Below are positions 8,030-16,805 of a stretch of DNA of 33,071 nt, one piece after another (the first letter of the stretch is position 1; each line of letters starts with the position of its first letter). The notes under the pieces were generated by a model that was given only the letters and a program-made list of their open reading frames with translations, did not search any database and was not told where the DNA came from. The DNA is taken from positions 119,215 to 152,285 of the forward strand of contig NC_018262.1 in NCBI RefSeq assembly GCF_000227135.1. The letters run 5' to 3'. The position numbers were made by a program, and so were the translations under genes. Origin of the DNA: Leishmania donovani. Lineage: Eukaryota; Euglenozoa; Kinetoplastea; Trypanosomatida; Trypanosomatidae.

Positions 8030-10939
8030 ATGCAGTCCAGAGAAGAGCGTAGTCGATTATCAGGCGCGTCCCTCTCGACTTTGTCGGTTGACGCCTCGCA
8101 CGCCTTCTTCTCGCCTCCACTGGCAGCGGCTGCTCCCACGGTGTCGCTCATTCGCACTTCTGTAACGGCTGGACTCGTGGCATTGATGCCTCGCGCGTAC
8201 GTGGTGACGCGCCACCCGGCGGCGACCGAGAATGCAATGCCCCATCATCGCGCTCACAGCTCAGAGGGCGGTAAGAGCGGTGTGTTGCCGTCGTCGCGTG
8301 TCTCGTTGCTGGCCATCCTGTGCGGATACCTTGCGCTAACGGCGGCTCTCGTCGCGTCGGAGCCGGCGCGAAAGAGCGGACTTGTGGTGCTGCTCGTGTG
8401 GGTGTATCGTATGACGCGCGAAACCATGCGCGCCTACTTGGCTCCGCAGTCGCGCTGTTCGCTGTGCCGCTCTCCGAAGCCGCGCCGCCACGCTCTCGCG
8501 CAGGTGACTGTCTGTATCGCTGTGCTGTGCGTCTCCCTCCTCGTCCGGCTAGCCTGTCCCGCCCGGGCCGCGTTCGTCTCATCCTCGCTGATCTCGTACT
8601 GCTCGGACTCGGGGGACGAGAATATCAGCTGCACGAAGAAGATGGTCGTGACGGTGACGGTGGAGGGAGAGCAGCTGCCGGGTGAGGAGTCCCTACTCTT
8701 TCTGAACTCCGCCACGGATATGACGGTCAATAACGGCACAGCCGTGCAGTTCTCGCCGCTGCGCATCACGACCAGCCGCAGCGCCGTGCGCTACCGCTAC
8801 CCGCTTTTCTATGTGCAGAACTATAACGCAAAGCCTTACGAGGCAACGGTGAAGGGCAGTCTGCTGAACCAGTGCAACGCGGACTTCAACGCGGACACGG
8901 CGACGTGCGGGCTGGCCTACGACGCCGCGGGAAAGGCGATTCCGTACTCGCAGGGCTTCTGCTGTGACTGCAGCATGTGCCAGACGCTTGGCCTGTGCCA
9001 ACCCGACGCGCGCGCGAACGCGGCGTGCAACATCTTTGACAAGTACACGACGGCCTCGTGCCTGCGGTTTGCTCAGCGGTGGTACAGCGGGTACACGATT
9101 GGCGGCTACATGACGTGGTATACAGTGAACTTGACCTTGTCTCGAAACGTCTCTGGCAGCGGCGGTGCGGGCGCGGCCGAGAAGGTTGTGATGCATCTCT
9201 CGCCGTCCAACAACGGCGAGACGGCCGGTGAGGGGTGGGACGTGATGGCTCGCATTGTCGGCACCTACGCCCCCGTCGACCAACCCCTCGACCTGACGTC
9301 GCGCATGCTCTTCGCTCCGGCAATCCCGCCGAACGACGCGCGAGTGCAGGCGGGGGCAGCGGAGTGGCTGCTGCTGCCGACGAACCTCGTCACTCTCGAT
9401 GGGCGCGAGTGTGATAAGGTGGGCGTGTCGTACGAGGCCTTCGCTTCTCAGGGCAACAAGTGCAATTTGCGTCCCGGCAGCTGCCTCAGTTCCCAACTGG
9501 AGGACTACCGCACCGCCGATCTGCAGCGCATTGCTGCTGGAAACAAGGGGCAGTATATGGCCACCAGCTTCGGCGACTTCAACCTGGAGAACGACGCGGC
9601 CACGTCCCCGTATATCTCCTACCTCGCCGCCTCCCCTGCGGCGACGATGATCAGCATCACCGTCAGCGCTGACGACCTCGAGTACACCGTCGGGCTCGTC
9701 AGCGGCAAGATCGTCTCCGCTGACCTGAACAAGCCCACGCTTCAGGCGGGCACAGCAGACGGCGTCATGACGGTGATGGTGCGCAACACGGCAGCGGTGA
9801 CGGGGCGTCTCGTCGTTGGCATGCTGAACTGCTCAGACGGCGTCTTCCCGATGACGGCGCAGAAGCTCTCCCTTGCCGCGCAGCAGCAGGCTGCGGTGAC
9901 GTTCAAGGTGTACGTGCAAAACTCCTACGCCTCAGGGAAAGCCAGCTGCACTGTGGTGGTGCGGAATGCCCACGAGGCCATCACCGACCTTCGAGTGGTT
10001 TCGTGGAAGGTTTCCTCGACGAATTTCCACAATGGCACACAGGGCGGCTCGGCGGACGACGGCAGCGGCGGCGTCTCAACCGAGGAATCCTCGGCAGCGT
10101 CCTGCTTGAACTGCCGCACGCTGGATATTGCGTGTGCGGTGCGACGACGGTGCTGGCAGCTCATTCTGTTGGACCTCTTTGTGTACCTGCTGATCATCGC
10201 CGTGGTATTGTGCGTGATTTTCTTCTGGCGCGTCTTCTGCTGCTGCCTTTACCTCCTGGGCCGCCAACACCGCCGCGGCAGCGGCGGCGAGGCGGAGCCG
10301 AAGAATGAGGCGAGCCGATGGGGGGGTTGCTGGAAGCGGCGCGGCGAGAGTGGTGGCACTAGCTCCTCTCGCCATACCGACCACAAAAATAGCGGCAGCT
10401 CCGACGCGCCGCTACAGGCTGCGGCACCAGTCAGCCCCGCACCACCGTCGGCACCAGCCATGATGTACGTTCCGACCCCGATTTGCTACGAGCCAGCGCC
10501 GTTCACGACGCGCAGCGGCGGCGTGGAGGCTGCATCTTCAGCGGCGTCCTTTACGCCTCCTCTACAAGCTCTGCCGCCGCCACCAGCGGTATTGCACCCG
10601 CTCGCGCTGATGCCACCGCCGAGGTGGTGCCCGTACGGCAACGAGGAAGCCGTCGTTCCGGGGGAGGGCCCTTGTGCGGCGCACGCCTTTCCGCCTCACT
10701 CCCCCATCGGCAGCTTCGCCTTTGCTGCGCCGCCGGCCTGCCCAGCCCTTCGGTATGGTGAGGAATGGAACAGATGCGGCAGCGCGACATCCATGTCCCC
10801 GTTGACCCCGTCGCGCTCCACACAGGAGGGCTCGCCGTACAATGAGGAAGCCCGCTGCACCCCACGCGCGTTTCAGCGCAGTTGGGCATCAACACCGCGA
10901 CCACCGCAATCTCCTGGGGCGAACGCACCGTACCTGTGA
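8030..10939 (+). CDS. HAP2: HAP2/GCS1 gamete fusion protein
   Basis: This encodes 969 residues. HAP2 is a class II fusogen that merges gamete membranes in many eukaryotes. The ectodomain begins near residue 182 after a hydrophobic, signal-like segment (about 159-181). It shows the usual early HAP2 pattern: a Cys after the first strand, ISC, then VTVTVEG. The cysteine-rich HAP2-GCS1 signature QGFCCDC is at about 308-314, followed by CxxC-type cysteines, SCLRFAQRWYSG and an NLTLS site. A single transmembrane helix lies at about 712-740, flanked by WQLILLD and a CCC cluster, and leads to a Pro/Ser-rich cytoplasmic tail of about 230 residues. The 158 residues before the signal-like segment contain two more hydrophobic stretches (about 94-112 and 118-129). 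This is unusual and leaves the true start uncertain: in-frame ATGs at 8411 and 8426 would put the signal peptide near the N-terminus. The family call is strong. Confidence 0.93.
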   Translation: MQSREERSRLSGASLSTLSVDASHAFFSPPLAAAAPTVSLIRTSVTAGLVALMPRAYVVTRHPAATENAMPHHRAHSSEGGKSGVLPSSRVSLLAILCGYLALTAALVASEPARKSGLVVLLVWVYRMTRETMRAYLAPQSRCSLCRSPKPRRHALAQVTVCIAVLCVSLLVRLACPARAAFVSSSLISYCSDSGDENISCTKKMVVTVTVEGEQLPGEESLLFLNSATDMTVNNGTAVQFSPLRITTSRSAVRYRYPLFYVQNYNAKPYEATVKGSLLNQCNADFNADTATCGLAYDAAGKAIPYSQGFCCDCSMCQTLGLCQPDARANAACNIFDKYTTASCLRFAQRWYSGYTIGGYMTWYTVNLTLSRNVSGSGGAGAAEKVVMHLSPSNNGETAGEGWDVMARIVGTYAPVDQPLDLTSRMLFAPAIPPNDARVQAGAAEWLLLPTNLVTLDGRECDKVGVSYEAFASQGNKCNLRPGSCLSSQLEDYRTADLQRIAAGNKGQYMATSFGDFNLENDAATSPYISYLAASPAATMISITVSADDLEYTVGLVSGKIVSADLNKPTLQAGTADGVMTVMVRNTAAVTGRLVVGMLNCSDGVFPMTAQKLSLAAQQQAAVTFKVYVQNSYASGKASCTVVVRNAHEAITDLRVVSWKVSSTNFHNGTQGGSADDGSGGVSTEESSAASCLNCRTLDIACAVRRRCWQLILLDLFVYLLIIAVVLCVIFFWRVFCCCLYLLGRQHRRGSGGEAEPKNEASRWGGCWKRRGESGGTSSSRHTDHKNSGSSDAPLQAAAPVSPAPPSAPAMMYVPTPICYEPAPFTTRSGGVEAASSAASFTPPLQALPPPPAVLHPLALMPPPRWCPYGNEEAVVPGEGPCAAHAFPPHSPIGSFAFAAPPACPALRYGEEWNRCGSATSMSPLTPSRSTQEGSPYNEEARCTPRAFQRSWASTPRPPQSPGANAPYL

Positions 10940-11625
10940 TAACTTCTTGCCGCCCTTGCACAACTCTCTCTCACACAAAAGCGTACACAGCAGGAACGCA
11001 CGCTCTGACGTGTGCGCGCCACTTCACCCCTTTCTCGCACCGTGACAGCTGATACTGCTGATACTGTGCCCCATCGTTTCTGTGTTTTCGATCTTCCCCT
11101 TCTCCCTAACATTCTCTGGCTCTGTGGTATACCTGTTTAAATATTCGTTGTTCGCTTTCATAATCCCATGCGTGCCTCGTCCATGGGTGTGCCGTTTACC
11201 GCACATCCGCACGCTTCTTGACCTGCTCTCTCTCTACCTCTTTTTTGTTCTCTGCACACGAACACGCGCGCGCCATCACCAACACCACACAGCCCAACGA
11301 ACGACGAGAAACAAGAAGAGAGAAACGAGCACCGCTCTCTTGTTTTCCCTTGTTTGCCTGCTCGTGCCCGCTGCGGTTATCCACATTTCTGTTACTTGTT
11401 TTTCTGGTATTGATCGGTCTTCTCTAGTTGATGCGTGTGCCCGTGTATATCAGTATTTCCCTCTGAGTGCGTGTCGGCTTGCGTGTGTGGATTTTTCTTT
11501 CCGTTTTGTGTTTGGCTGTCCTTGACGTTCTTTTTTCACCCCTCCGCAACTCTTGTACCTACCCACCCCCCTCCCTCCCTTCCTCCCTCTCTCGCTTGTA
11601 CCTCTCTTTCTTTTCAATGAAAGCG

Positions 11626-11646
11626 ACACACACACACACACACACA
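11626..11646. repeat. CA microsatellite
   Basis: An uninterrupted AC/CA run, continuing imperfectly to about 11655. Confidence 0.9.
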
Positions 11647-12382
11647 GACACACGCCCAGCTGCATATACGCGCGTTATTGTCTCTCTCTTTTTCTCTGCT
11701 CTCCTCTGCTGCAGCAGCGATTCTCACCCACCTGCCTCCCCCCACACCCACACACGTAGTCTGCCTCTCTCTCTCTCTCGTTGACGACGGTCAAGACGAT
11801 TTAGGGGCGGAACGGGTCGCCCTCTCCTCACGTTTCGCTCTCGACTGCGGTCTTATCCTTTTTTTTCTCTCTACCTTTTCTTTCACCTCCTCCCATGTGT
11901 CCCTTGACGCTCAGTTCTTTGTTTATTCTCTCTTGGTGTGTGTGTGCGCCTTCTTCTCTCCCCGTGATGCTTTCCTGTTTTTTTTGTTCGTTCAGTGACT
12001 CTCTCTCTTCATTCCCCTCGCAACCGTGCGCACCTGCGCCTCTGCACCCCACCCCATCACCCTAACCCCATGTTCTTGTGCGTAGCGAATCTTCTTCGCC
12101 GTACTGTTGGTGGCGTAGGGATTGACGTGTCTGGCGCGTGCTTGCGTGTGTATGTGTGTACCGTGCTCGGGTCGGGAAGGAGGGGATCAGATAGGCCTTT
12201 GCCAATCCGTCGTCTCTTCTCACATTCGCCGAGTCCTCGTAGTTTCTTTGTCCCCGCAACAGGGGTACACCACCGAAGCGGAGAGCAACGCAGCGACAAG
12301 GGGAACGAAGCAGTAGCACACATAAAATAATGCAAGGAGCGACAGGCGCGCGCACACACACACATACTTACCGACACAAGCG

Positions 12383-12410
12383 ATAAATATATATATATGT
12401 ATATATTTAT
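12383..12410. repeat. TA-rich perfect inverted repeat
   Basis: Arms at 12383-12393 and 12400-12410 are exact reverse complements (11 bp) around a 6-base loop. It lies in an AT-rich island that continues to about 12434, in otherwise GC-rich DNA. Confidence 0.85.
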
Positions 12411-12729
12411 ATGCATATTTAAGTAATTTTTTCTTTTATCGGCTCATGCGTAGCTCATCTCCGTCTCTCTAACAAAACAGTCTTCGATACGGGACATGCA
12501 ACCACACACGCGCATGGGACACCGATCCGACTGCCGTCTTACTACTTGGAAGAGCAACCAGCGTGCGGGTCATCTGGCAACTTGACGGCACCGCACCTTC
12601 TTGGATTCCTCTGCTTACCCCGCGGTGCGGTGACGTTTATGTTGCTGCCAAGTGGGACAGCGAAACAAAAGACTCTTCGCCTGCCGCCACATATCTTCTT
12701 TTGTATGTAGACGGGCCACGCGCACCGGC

Positions 12730-12759
12730 GAACCCCCCCCCCCAGCGTGCGGGGGGTTC
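12730..12759. repeat. G/C hairpin
   Basis: The arm G-A-A-C6 (12730-12738) is complementary to G6-T-T-C (12751-12759), a 9-bp stem with a 12-base loop. The C-run is 11 long, so the pairing can slide. Confidence 0.85.
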
Positions 12760-13006
12760 CTGGGGCGATGGATGCCACTTACGCGGGCTTGTGACTCTCT
12801 CTACTGCAGTTGCCCATTCTTCGCGTCTTTTCCCTCTTCGACCCACGTGGCAACCGACGCGCGGCGCGCGGCTGCCGTCTTCCGCACTCTTCTCTCTCTC
12901 ACATTGTGGGCTAGTAGAGCGAAGAGACGCATACCTCATCACAAAAAAAAACACAGACACACATACACTTCGATACACCCACCCATCTACACATACACAC
13001 ATACAA

Positions 13007-13021
13007 ATATATATATATATA
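13007..13021. repeat. TA dinucleotide repeat
   Basis: A short run of TA units after a region of CATACA repeats. It is the second AT-rich island of this spacer. Confidence 0.85.
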
Positions 13022-13269
13022 GACATTCGCATATAATGCACCGACATAGATAGATACGCCGCGACACGCACCACGCACAACGCGCTGCGTCGCTGAGAGC
13101 AAGATCGATTCTTAGCGTCCTCCCCCTTCTCCTTTTTGCACCCTGCAACAACAAATCCGCTCTCTTGTTTTTGTTTGCCTGAGCGTGCCGTTACGCGCAC
13201 ACACGCAGGCACACAGATATACACCGAAACGCTCGAGTTGTGGCTGCTATGTTGCACGTGCGGGGGATG

Positions 13270-13293
13270 GTTTTCTCCGTTGTCTCCACGCAG
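13270..13293 (+). promoter_or_regulatory. Candidate spliced-leader acceptor for the Ser/Ala-rich protein gene
   Basis: A T/C-rich tract ends at an AG at 13292-13293. The first ATG after it is at 13320, giving a 26-base 5' leader. Confidence 0.4.
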
Positions 13294-13319
13294 ATACGCA
13301 GCCTCCTTCCCCATCGACC

Positions 13320-14291
13320 ATGGACTCGCGTCCGTGTGCGACCACGTCGCCATCGCGCTCCTCCGGAGTCAGCAAGTACACTGCCCTGCTCTCAGGGCTG
13401 GAGAGAAGCTGCCGAGTGACGCCAGCTACGGGTAGCTGCTTCACTCCGCATACGGAGTCGAGGAAGAGTTATTGTGCTGCACCACGGCTCCACCTAGCCG
13501 AGTCACCAGGCTCGTTTCTCGCGCTGTCTTCGTCCGCTTCTGCCGATGCGCACTCCCTGTCTTCCTCCTTTGCGTCGTATTCACCACTCGCCACCCAGCG
13601 ACGCAGCGAGGCAGCCATCGCCGCTGCCCGCACGCCGTCGGCGCTGTTTGAGGTTCGCGTTTACCGACGGCGGGGAAAGGGCACCAACGGCGGCACTCGA
13701 CAGGGCTGCGAGGCCTTCGCGCAAAACGTGCGCCGTGGGCACCCGTGCGCCTCATTCGCCACAACCTCCTCCATCGACGCGCCTGCGGTGGCAGTCGGCC
13801 TGCTCGGCCCTCACTCCTACTCGACGCGCGCTGCTCCCGCCTCGCGACCGGGCGACGCTCAGCGCCGTCGTGGTGCCGGTAGTGGCGCACACGAGGCTGG
13901 CGTAGCGGCCCACTGCAGCCTCACCTCAGATCACTACCTCAGCTACTACCTTGCTCGCTATGGTGGCCGGCGCTTACCGCAGTCTTCCTGCCCGAGCGCC
14001 CTGACAGCTCCTTCGCTGGCGCGCAGAGATGATCTCTGCAACAACGCACTGGTACCAGCGTCGGAGTGGTCCGACTTTAGCGAGACGCTCGTGAGCATCG
14101 GGTCATCTTCCATGTGCTCCTGCGCAGCTCTTCCAGTATTCACCAATATACCAGAATGCTCACCCATCGTGGCGCCAGGTGACGGCGCACGGGTGGAGGC
14201 GGGCGATGATAGTGACAGGACCTGCATCTCCTCAGTGAGTGCCGCGTGCCGTCTCTTCTCCTCTCCTGCCCCATCGTCGAGTCACCCGTAG
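13320..14291 (+). CDS. Ser/Ala/Arg-rich hypothetical protein
   Basis: This encodes 323 residues. The frame is open from 13185, but the upstream part is simple sequence (His/Thr/Arg) and has no ATG, so the start is taken at 13320. The protein is rich in Ser, Ala and Arg, with about 15 scattered cysteines. It has no signal peptide, membrane helix or domain I recognise. More ordered-looking patches are FEVRVYRRRGKG (about 106-117), SDHYLSYYLARYGG (about 203-216) and EWSDFSETLVSIGSSSM (about 250-266). It is probably a largely disordered, lineage-specific protein. That it is a gene is supported by high GC at third positions, the same strand as its neighbours, and a plausible trans-splice site just upstream. 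No function is assigned. Confidence 0.68.
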   Translation: MDSRPCATTSPSRSSGVSKYTALLSGLERSCRVTPATGSCFTPHTESRKSYCAAPRLHLAESPGSFLALSSSASADAHSLSSSFASYSPLATQRRSEAAIAAARTPSALFEVRVYRRRGKGTNGGTRQGCEAFAQNVRRGHPCASFATTSSIDAPAVAVGLLGPHSYSTRAAPASRPGDAQRRRGAGSGAHEAGVAAHCSLTSDHYLSYYLARYGGRRLPQSSCPSALTAPSLARRDDLCNNALVPASEWSDFSETLVSIGSSSMCSCAALPVFTNIPECSPIVAPGDGARVEAGDDSDRTCISSVSAACRLFSSPAPSSSHP

Positions 14292-15329
14292 GCGTCACTG
14301 AGTGTGCTTCGCCTGAACACGGGCAGAGGGGAGGGGATGAAGCACTTCCGGCCCGAGCCGCTGCTGTGAAGGGGCCGGGACATTCGTGCCACAGAGGACT
14401 TCCTGATTCTCTTCTTCGTGGAACCCGCCCCCACCCCCTTGCAGACGAGTATGCGTTGCTCACCGCACGACAGCAAAAAGAGGTACACAATACGCAAGCA
14501 CGGAAGAAGCAGGCATACGCGCCCATGACGCGCCTCAGTGCCATTGCGAAGAGAGGCAAGCATATGCGAGGCTGAAGTGAGCGAGGTTGTCGACCAGTCA
14601 CATCTGTGCCTCCACGCATGGTGAAGCACAGAAGACCCGTCACTTTCCCTTTCTCCCCACCTCCTGCCTACCTCCCTCACACGCTGACCCCTTACCCCCC
14701 CCCCGCCCCCTCTCTCACTGATTTCAACACATCGCCGTTCTCTTGTCGTCACGCCTTCCTTTTGTGTTGTGCCGTTCCTCCGCAATCTACGGCAGACGCG
14801 AATTGCCCTGCGCTCTTGCTGGAGTGATTGTGCGTGGCTGCTTGGGCAGAGGGCCGCCAGCCACCACACAAGCCCGCCTTTGCGTTCTCTTTATCGGTCT
14901 CATCCCACTCTTCGCGTCTCTGCACATGTGCCGAAACAGAAAATAGAGGTTGATGGTGTGACCGTGCGCTGACCGCGGTGACGGTGTTGTGCATCTCTGC
15001 CGAACCCCTCCCCCTCCCCCCGCTTTTGTGGTCTCATATCGGCGGGCGGGTTGAGGCGCACGGCGTTTATCGATTCTTGTCTTGCCTTCGCGTACCGTCT
15101 CACAGGGTCCCTGTCGCCCCGCTCCGTTTCGCGTTCGTGTTTCTTTCCTTCTGTGCCCTTCTCCCCTCTTTTCGTCGTGCCGCATTTTTCGCGTACTTTC
15201 TGAGTTTGCCGTGCCTGCTGCCTGCTTCCCTCCCCTCTCCGCCTCCTCCGGTACCGACGTGTACTCTGCGTGTGTGCGTGCCTGTCATTGAATGCGTTGA
15301 TTTCTACACAAACAGGAGCAGCGACTTTG
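14292..15329. other. Spacer, no credible gene
   Basis: About 1 kb of UTR-type sequence with a poly-C run at about 14696-14705 and pyrimidine tracts at about 15120-15255. A minus-strand open frame (14900-15760) is the shadow of the + strand gene that follows. An AG at about 15317-15318 could be the acceptor for the next transcript. Confidence 0.6.
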
Positions 15330-15449
15330 ATGAACCGGTTGCTTTTTAGCCCACCACTACCGTCACCGCCGCCTGCAGCTCTGCTGCACTTGAGTGAAGT
15401 CCTGTTGCTAGGCCTCACCCTCGTATCACTGGGGTGTCGTGCATGGTGA
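15330..15449 (+). other. 39-codon ORF in frame with the downstream broken gene
   Basis: An ATG-to-TGA frame encoding 39 residues, Pro-rich then hydrophobic (ALLHLSEVLLLGLTLVSLG). It is in the same frame as the membrane-protein gene starting at 15486. The codons between the TGA (15447-15449) and that ATG have no stop and read as acidic, coding-like sequence (RASDPAGDFDDE). It may be the original N-terminus cut off by a stop, or simply an upstream ORF in the leader. Confidence 0.4.
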
Positions 15450-15485
15450 CGGGCCTCCGACCCAGCAGGCGACTTTGATGATGAG

Positions 15486-16805
15486 ATGGAGGATCGGGAT
15501 GACAACGCACCACGATCTGCATCGCTGTTGATACCTGCTACCCATCTTGCTTCTCCCGCCGAGCGTGGCTTTGGCTCGACTTCGAGCGGCACAAACAGCG
15601 CTGGTGACGACAACGCCGTCGCGCCTGTAGGGCCCACAGAGGGTGTAAGTGCTGCTGCTGTGGGCGTCGCAGCGACGCCGGCGCCGTTCTCCCCGTTGGC
15701 TGCCGAAGATCCGCTGCTTATCCTTCTCAACCGCCTCCCCCTCGAAAAGAAGCTTTTCATCGCCGTGAATTGGCTGTCGCTGGTGTCGACCTGCTTGACG
15801 TACTTCTTGCGCCCATCTCAGGTGCTCTACACCTTTATCTTCACGAGTGGCCACTCGGTTCTCCATACGGCTCCCCACAGTCGCCGCTACCTACACCCGC
15901 GCCCTGACTCGCTCTCCACTCGCCGGCCGTCAGCGCTGCACGCCTCGCTGTCAGGTGGGCCGACGCGCGAGGCCACCTGCAAGCGCTGGGAAGCGGTCTC
16001 GAAGGCAACAGGAACGACATCGGAGGTGCAGGCAAGAGACACAATGGCGTGTCGCAGCAGCAGCCCCCCCCCCCCGGGTCGCTGTAATGGTGCCCCCGCC
16101 ATCAGCGCGCTTGCCCTTCAAGAGCATCCACAACGCTGTGCTTGAGCGCCGTCAAAATATGGGAGATGACTACCACTCGCGCGGTTCCTGCGGGACGGAG
16201 CGCGGAATAGCGGATGTTCTCTTGGCAAGGAAGGACTGGGCGGCGGCGCAACGACTCTCCTCGTCCCCGACGCCGACCTCGCGGCGGCTGCAGTTTCGAC
16301 TCTGCTGGTACGCGCACCGCCGTGGGGCGCTGGCCCAGACATACCTCTTGTGGCTACTCCTCTTCAACTTATTACCGCGATGCTCTTCATATTCCACTGG
16401 TACCATCTCTTCTTCGAACTTGATACGCTCTTCGGGTACGTGGCAGCCGTCACCTCCGCCTTTCTGTGTGGGATGGAGATGGAGTGCATTGTGGTGCACC
16501 TGAGGCGGCGGTGGCAGCGTGGTCGCAAGGCTCAGACACGAGGTGAGGGGGCTGCTGCTGATGCTCTCTCAAGCACAGACGACGTTATGCACCAACCGGA
16601 CCCGTGCGGCGCCATCCAAGGGCCGCCAGTGGCGTTTCTTGGCGAGCACCTCATCTCCTGTGCCTGTGCTGCCCTGTATGTGCGGACGCTCCTCGACGAA
16701 GGGGATGCGTTGTGGGTGTCGCACACGGCATTGGTACAGTGGCATGTGTGCTCGCTCGCCTTCGTGGTTCTCTCACTCCTCAAGTGTCTTCGCGTGTTGT
16801 TCTAG
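15486..16805 (+). pseudogene. Multi-pass membrane protein gene with disrupted reading frame
   Basis: The first frame (15486-16145) encodes 219 residues: a low-complexity N-terminus, then LPLEKKLFIAVNWLSLVST, a probable membrane helix near residue 90-110. After a run of 12 C (16064-16075) this frame turns into Pro/Arg/Cys-rich sequence and stops at 16143-16145 and again at 16167-16169. From 16170 the same frame is open to 16805 and encodes clear hydrophobic segments (TAMLFIFHWYHLFFEL, VAAVTSAFLCGM, LISCACAALYV, CSLAFVVLSLLKCLRVLF). The +1 frame between the C-run and about 16350 is also open (15847-16503) and partly protein-like. The simplest reading is a gene with one indel at the C-run and a compensating one before about 16350, by mutation or sequencing error. 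I do not recognise the family. Four or five membrane helices are likely in the intact protein. Confidence 0.55.

Larger units (their letters stand above)
10940..13319. other. Long spacer after HAP2, no credible gene
   Basis: About 2.4 kb. The first part (10940-12360) is pyrimidine-rich with a CA microsatellite. It is followed by a TA-rich palindrome (12383-12434), then a 500-base segment of more balanced composition with a G/C hairpin (12730-12759), then a second TA repeat (about 13007-13021) and more pyrimidine tracts. The open frames here are low-complexity. It probably comprises the HAP2 3' UTR and the 5' UTR of the next gene. Confidence 0.65.

Noticed and set aside
12060..12069. Telomere-like CCCTAACCC
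   Set aside because: Only one copy; no tandem array, so it is not an interstitial telomere.
14900..15760. 286-residue minus-strand open frame
   Set aside because: It is the antisense shadow of the 5' part of the membrane-protein gene joined to spacer; opposite to all genes in the cluster and low in complexity.
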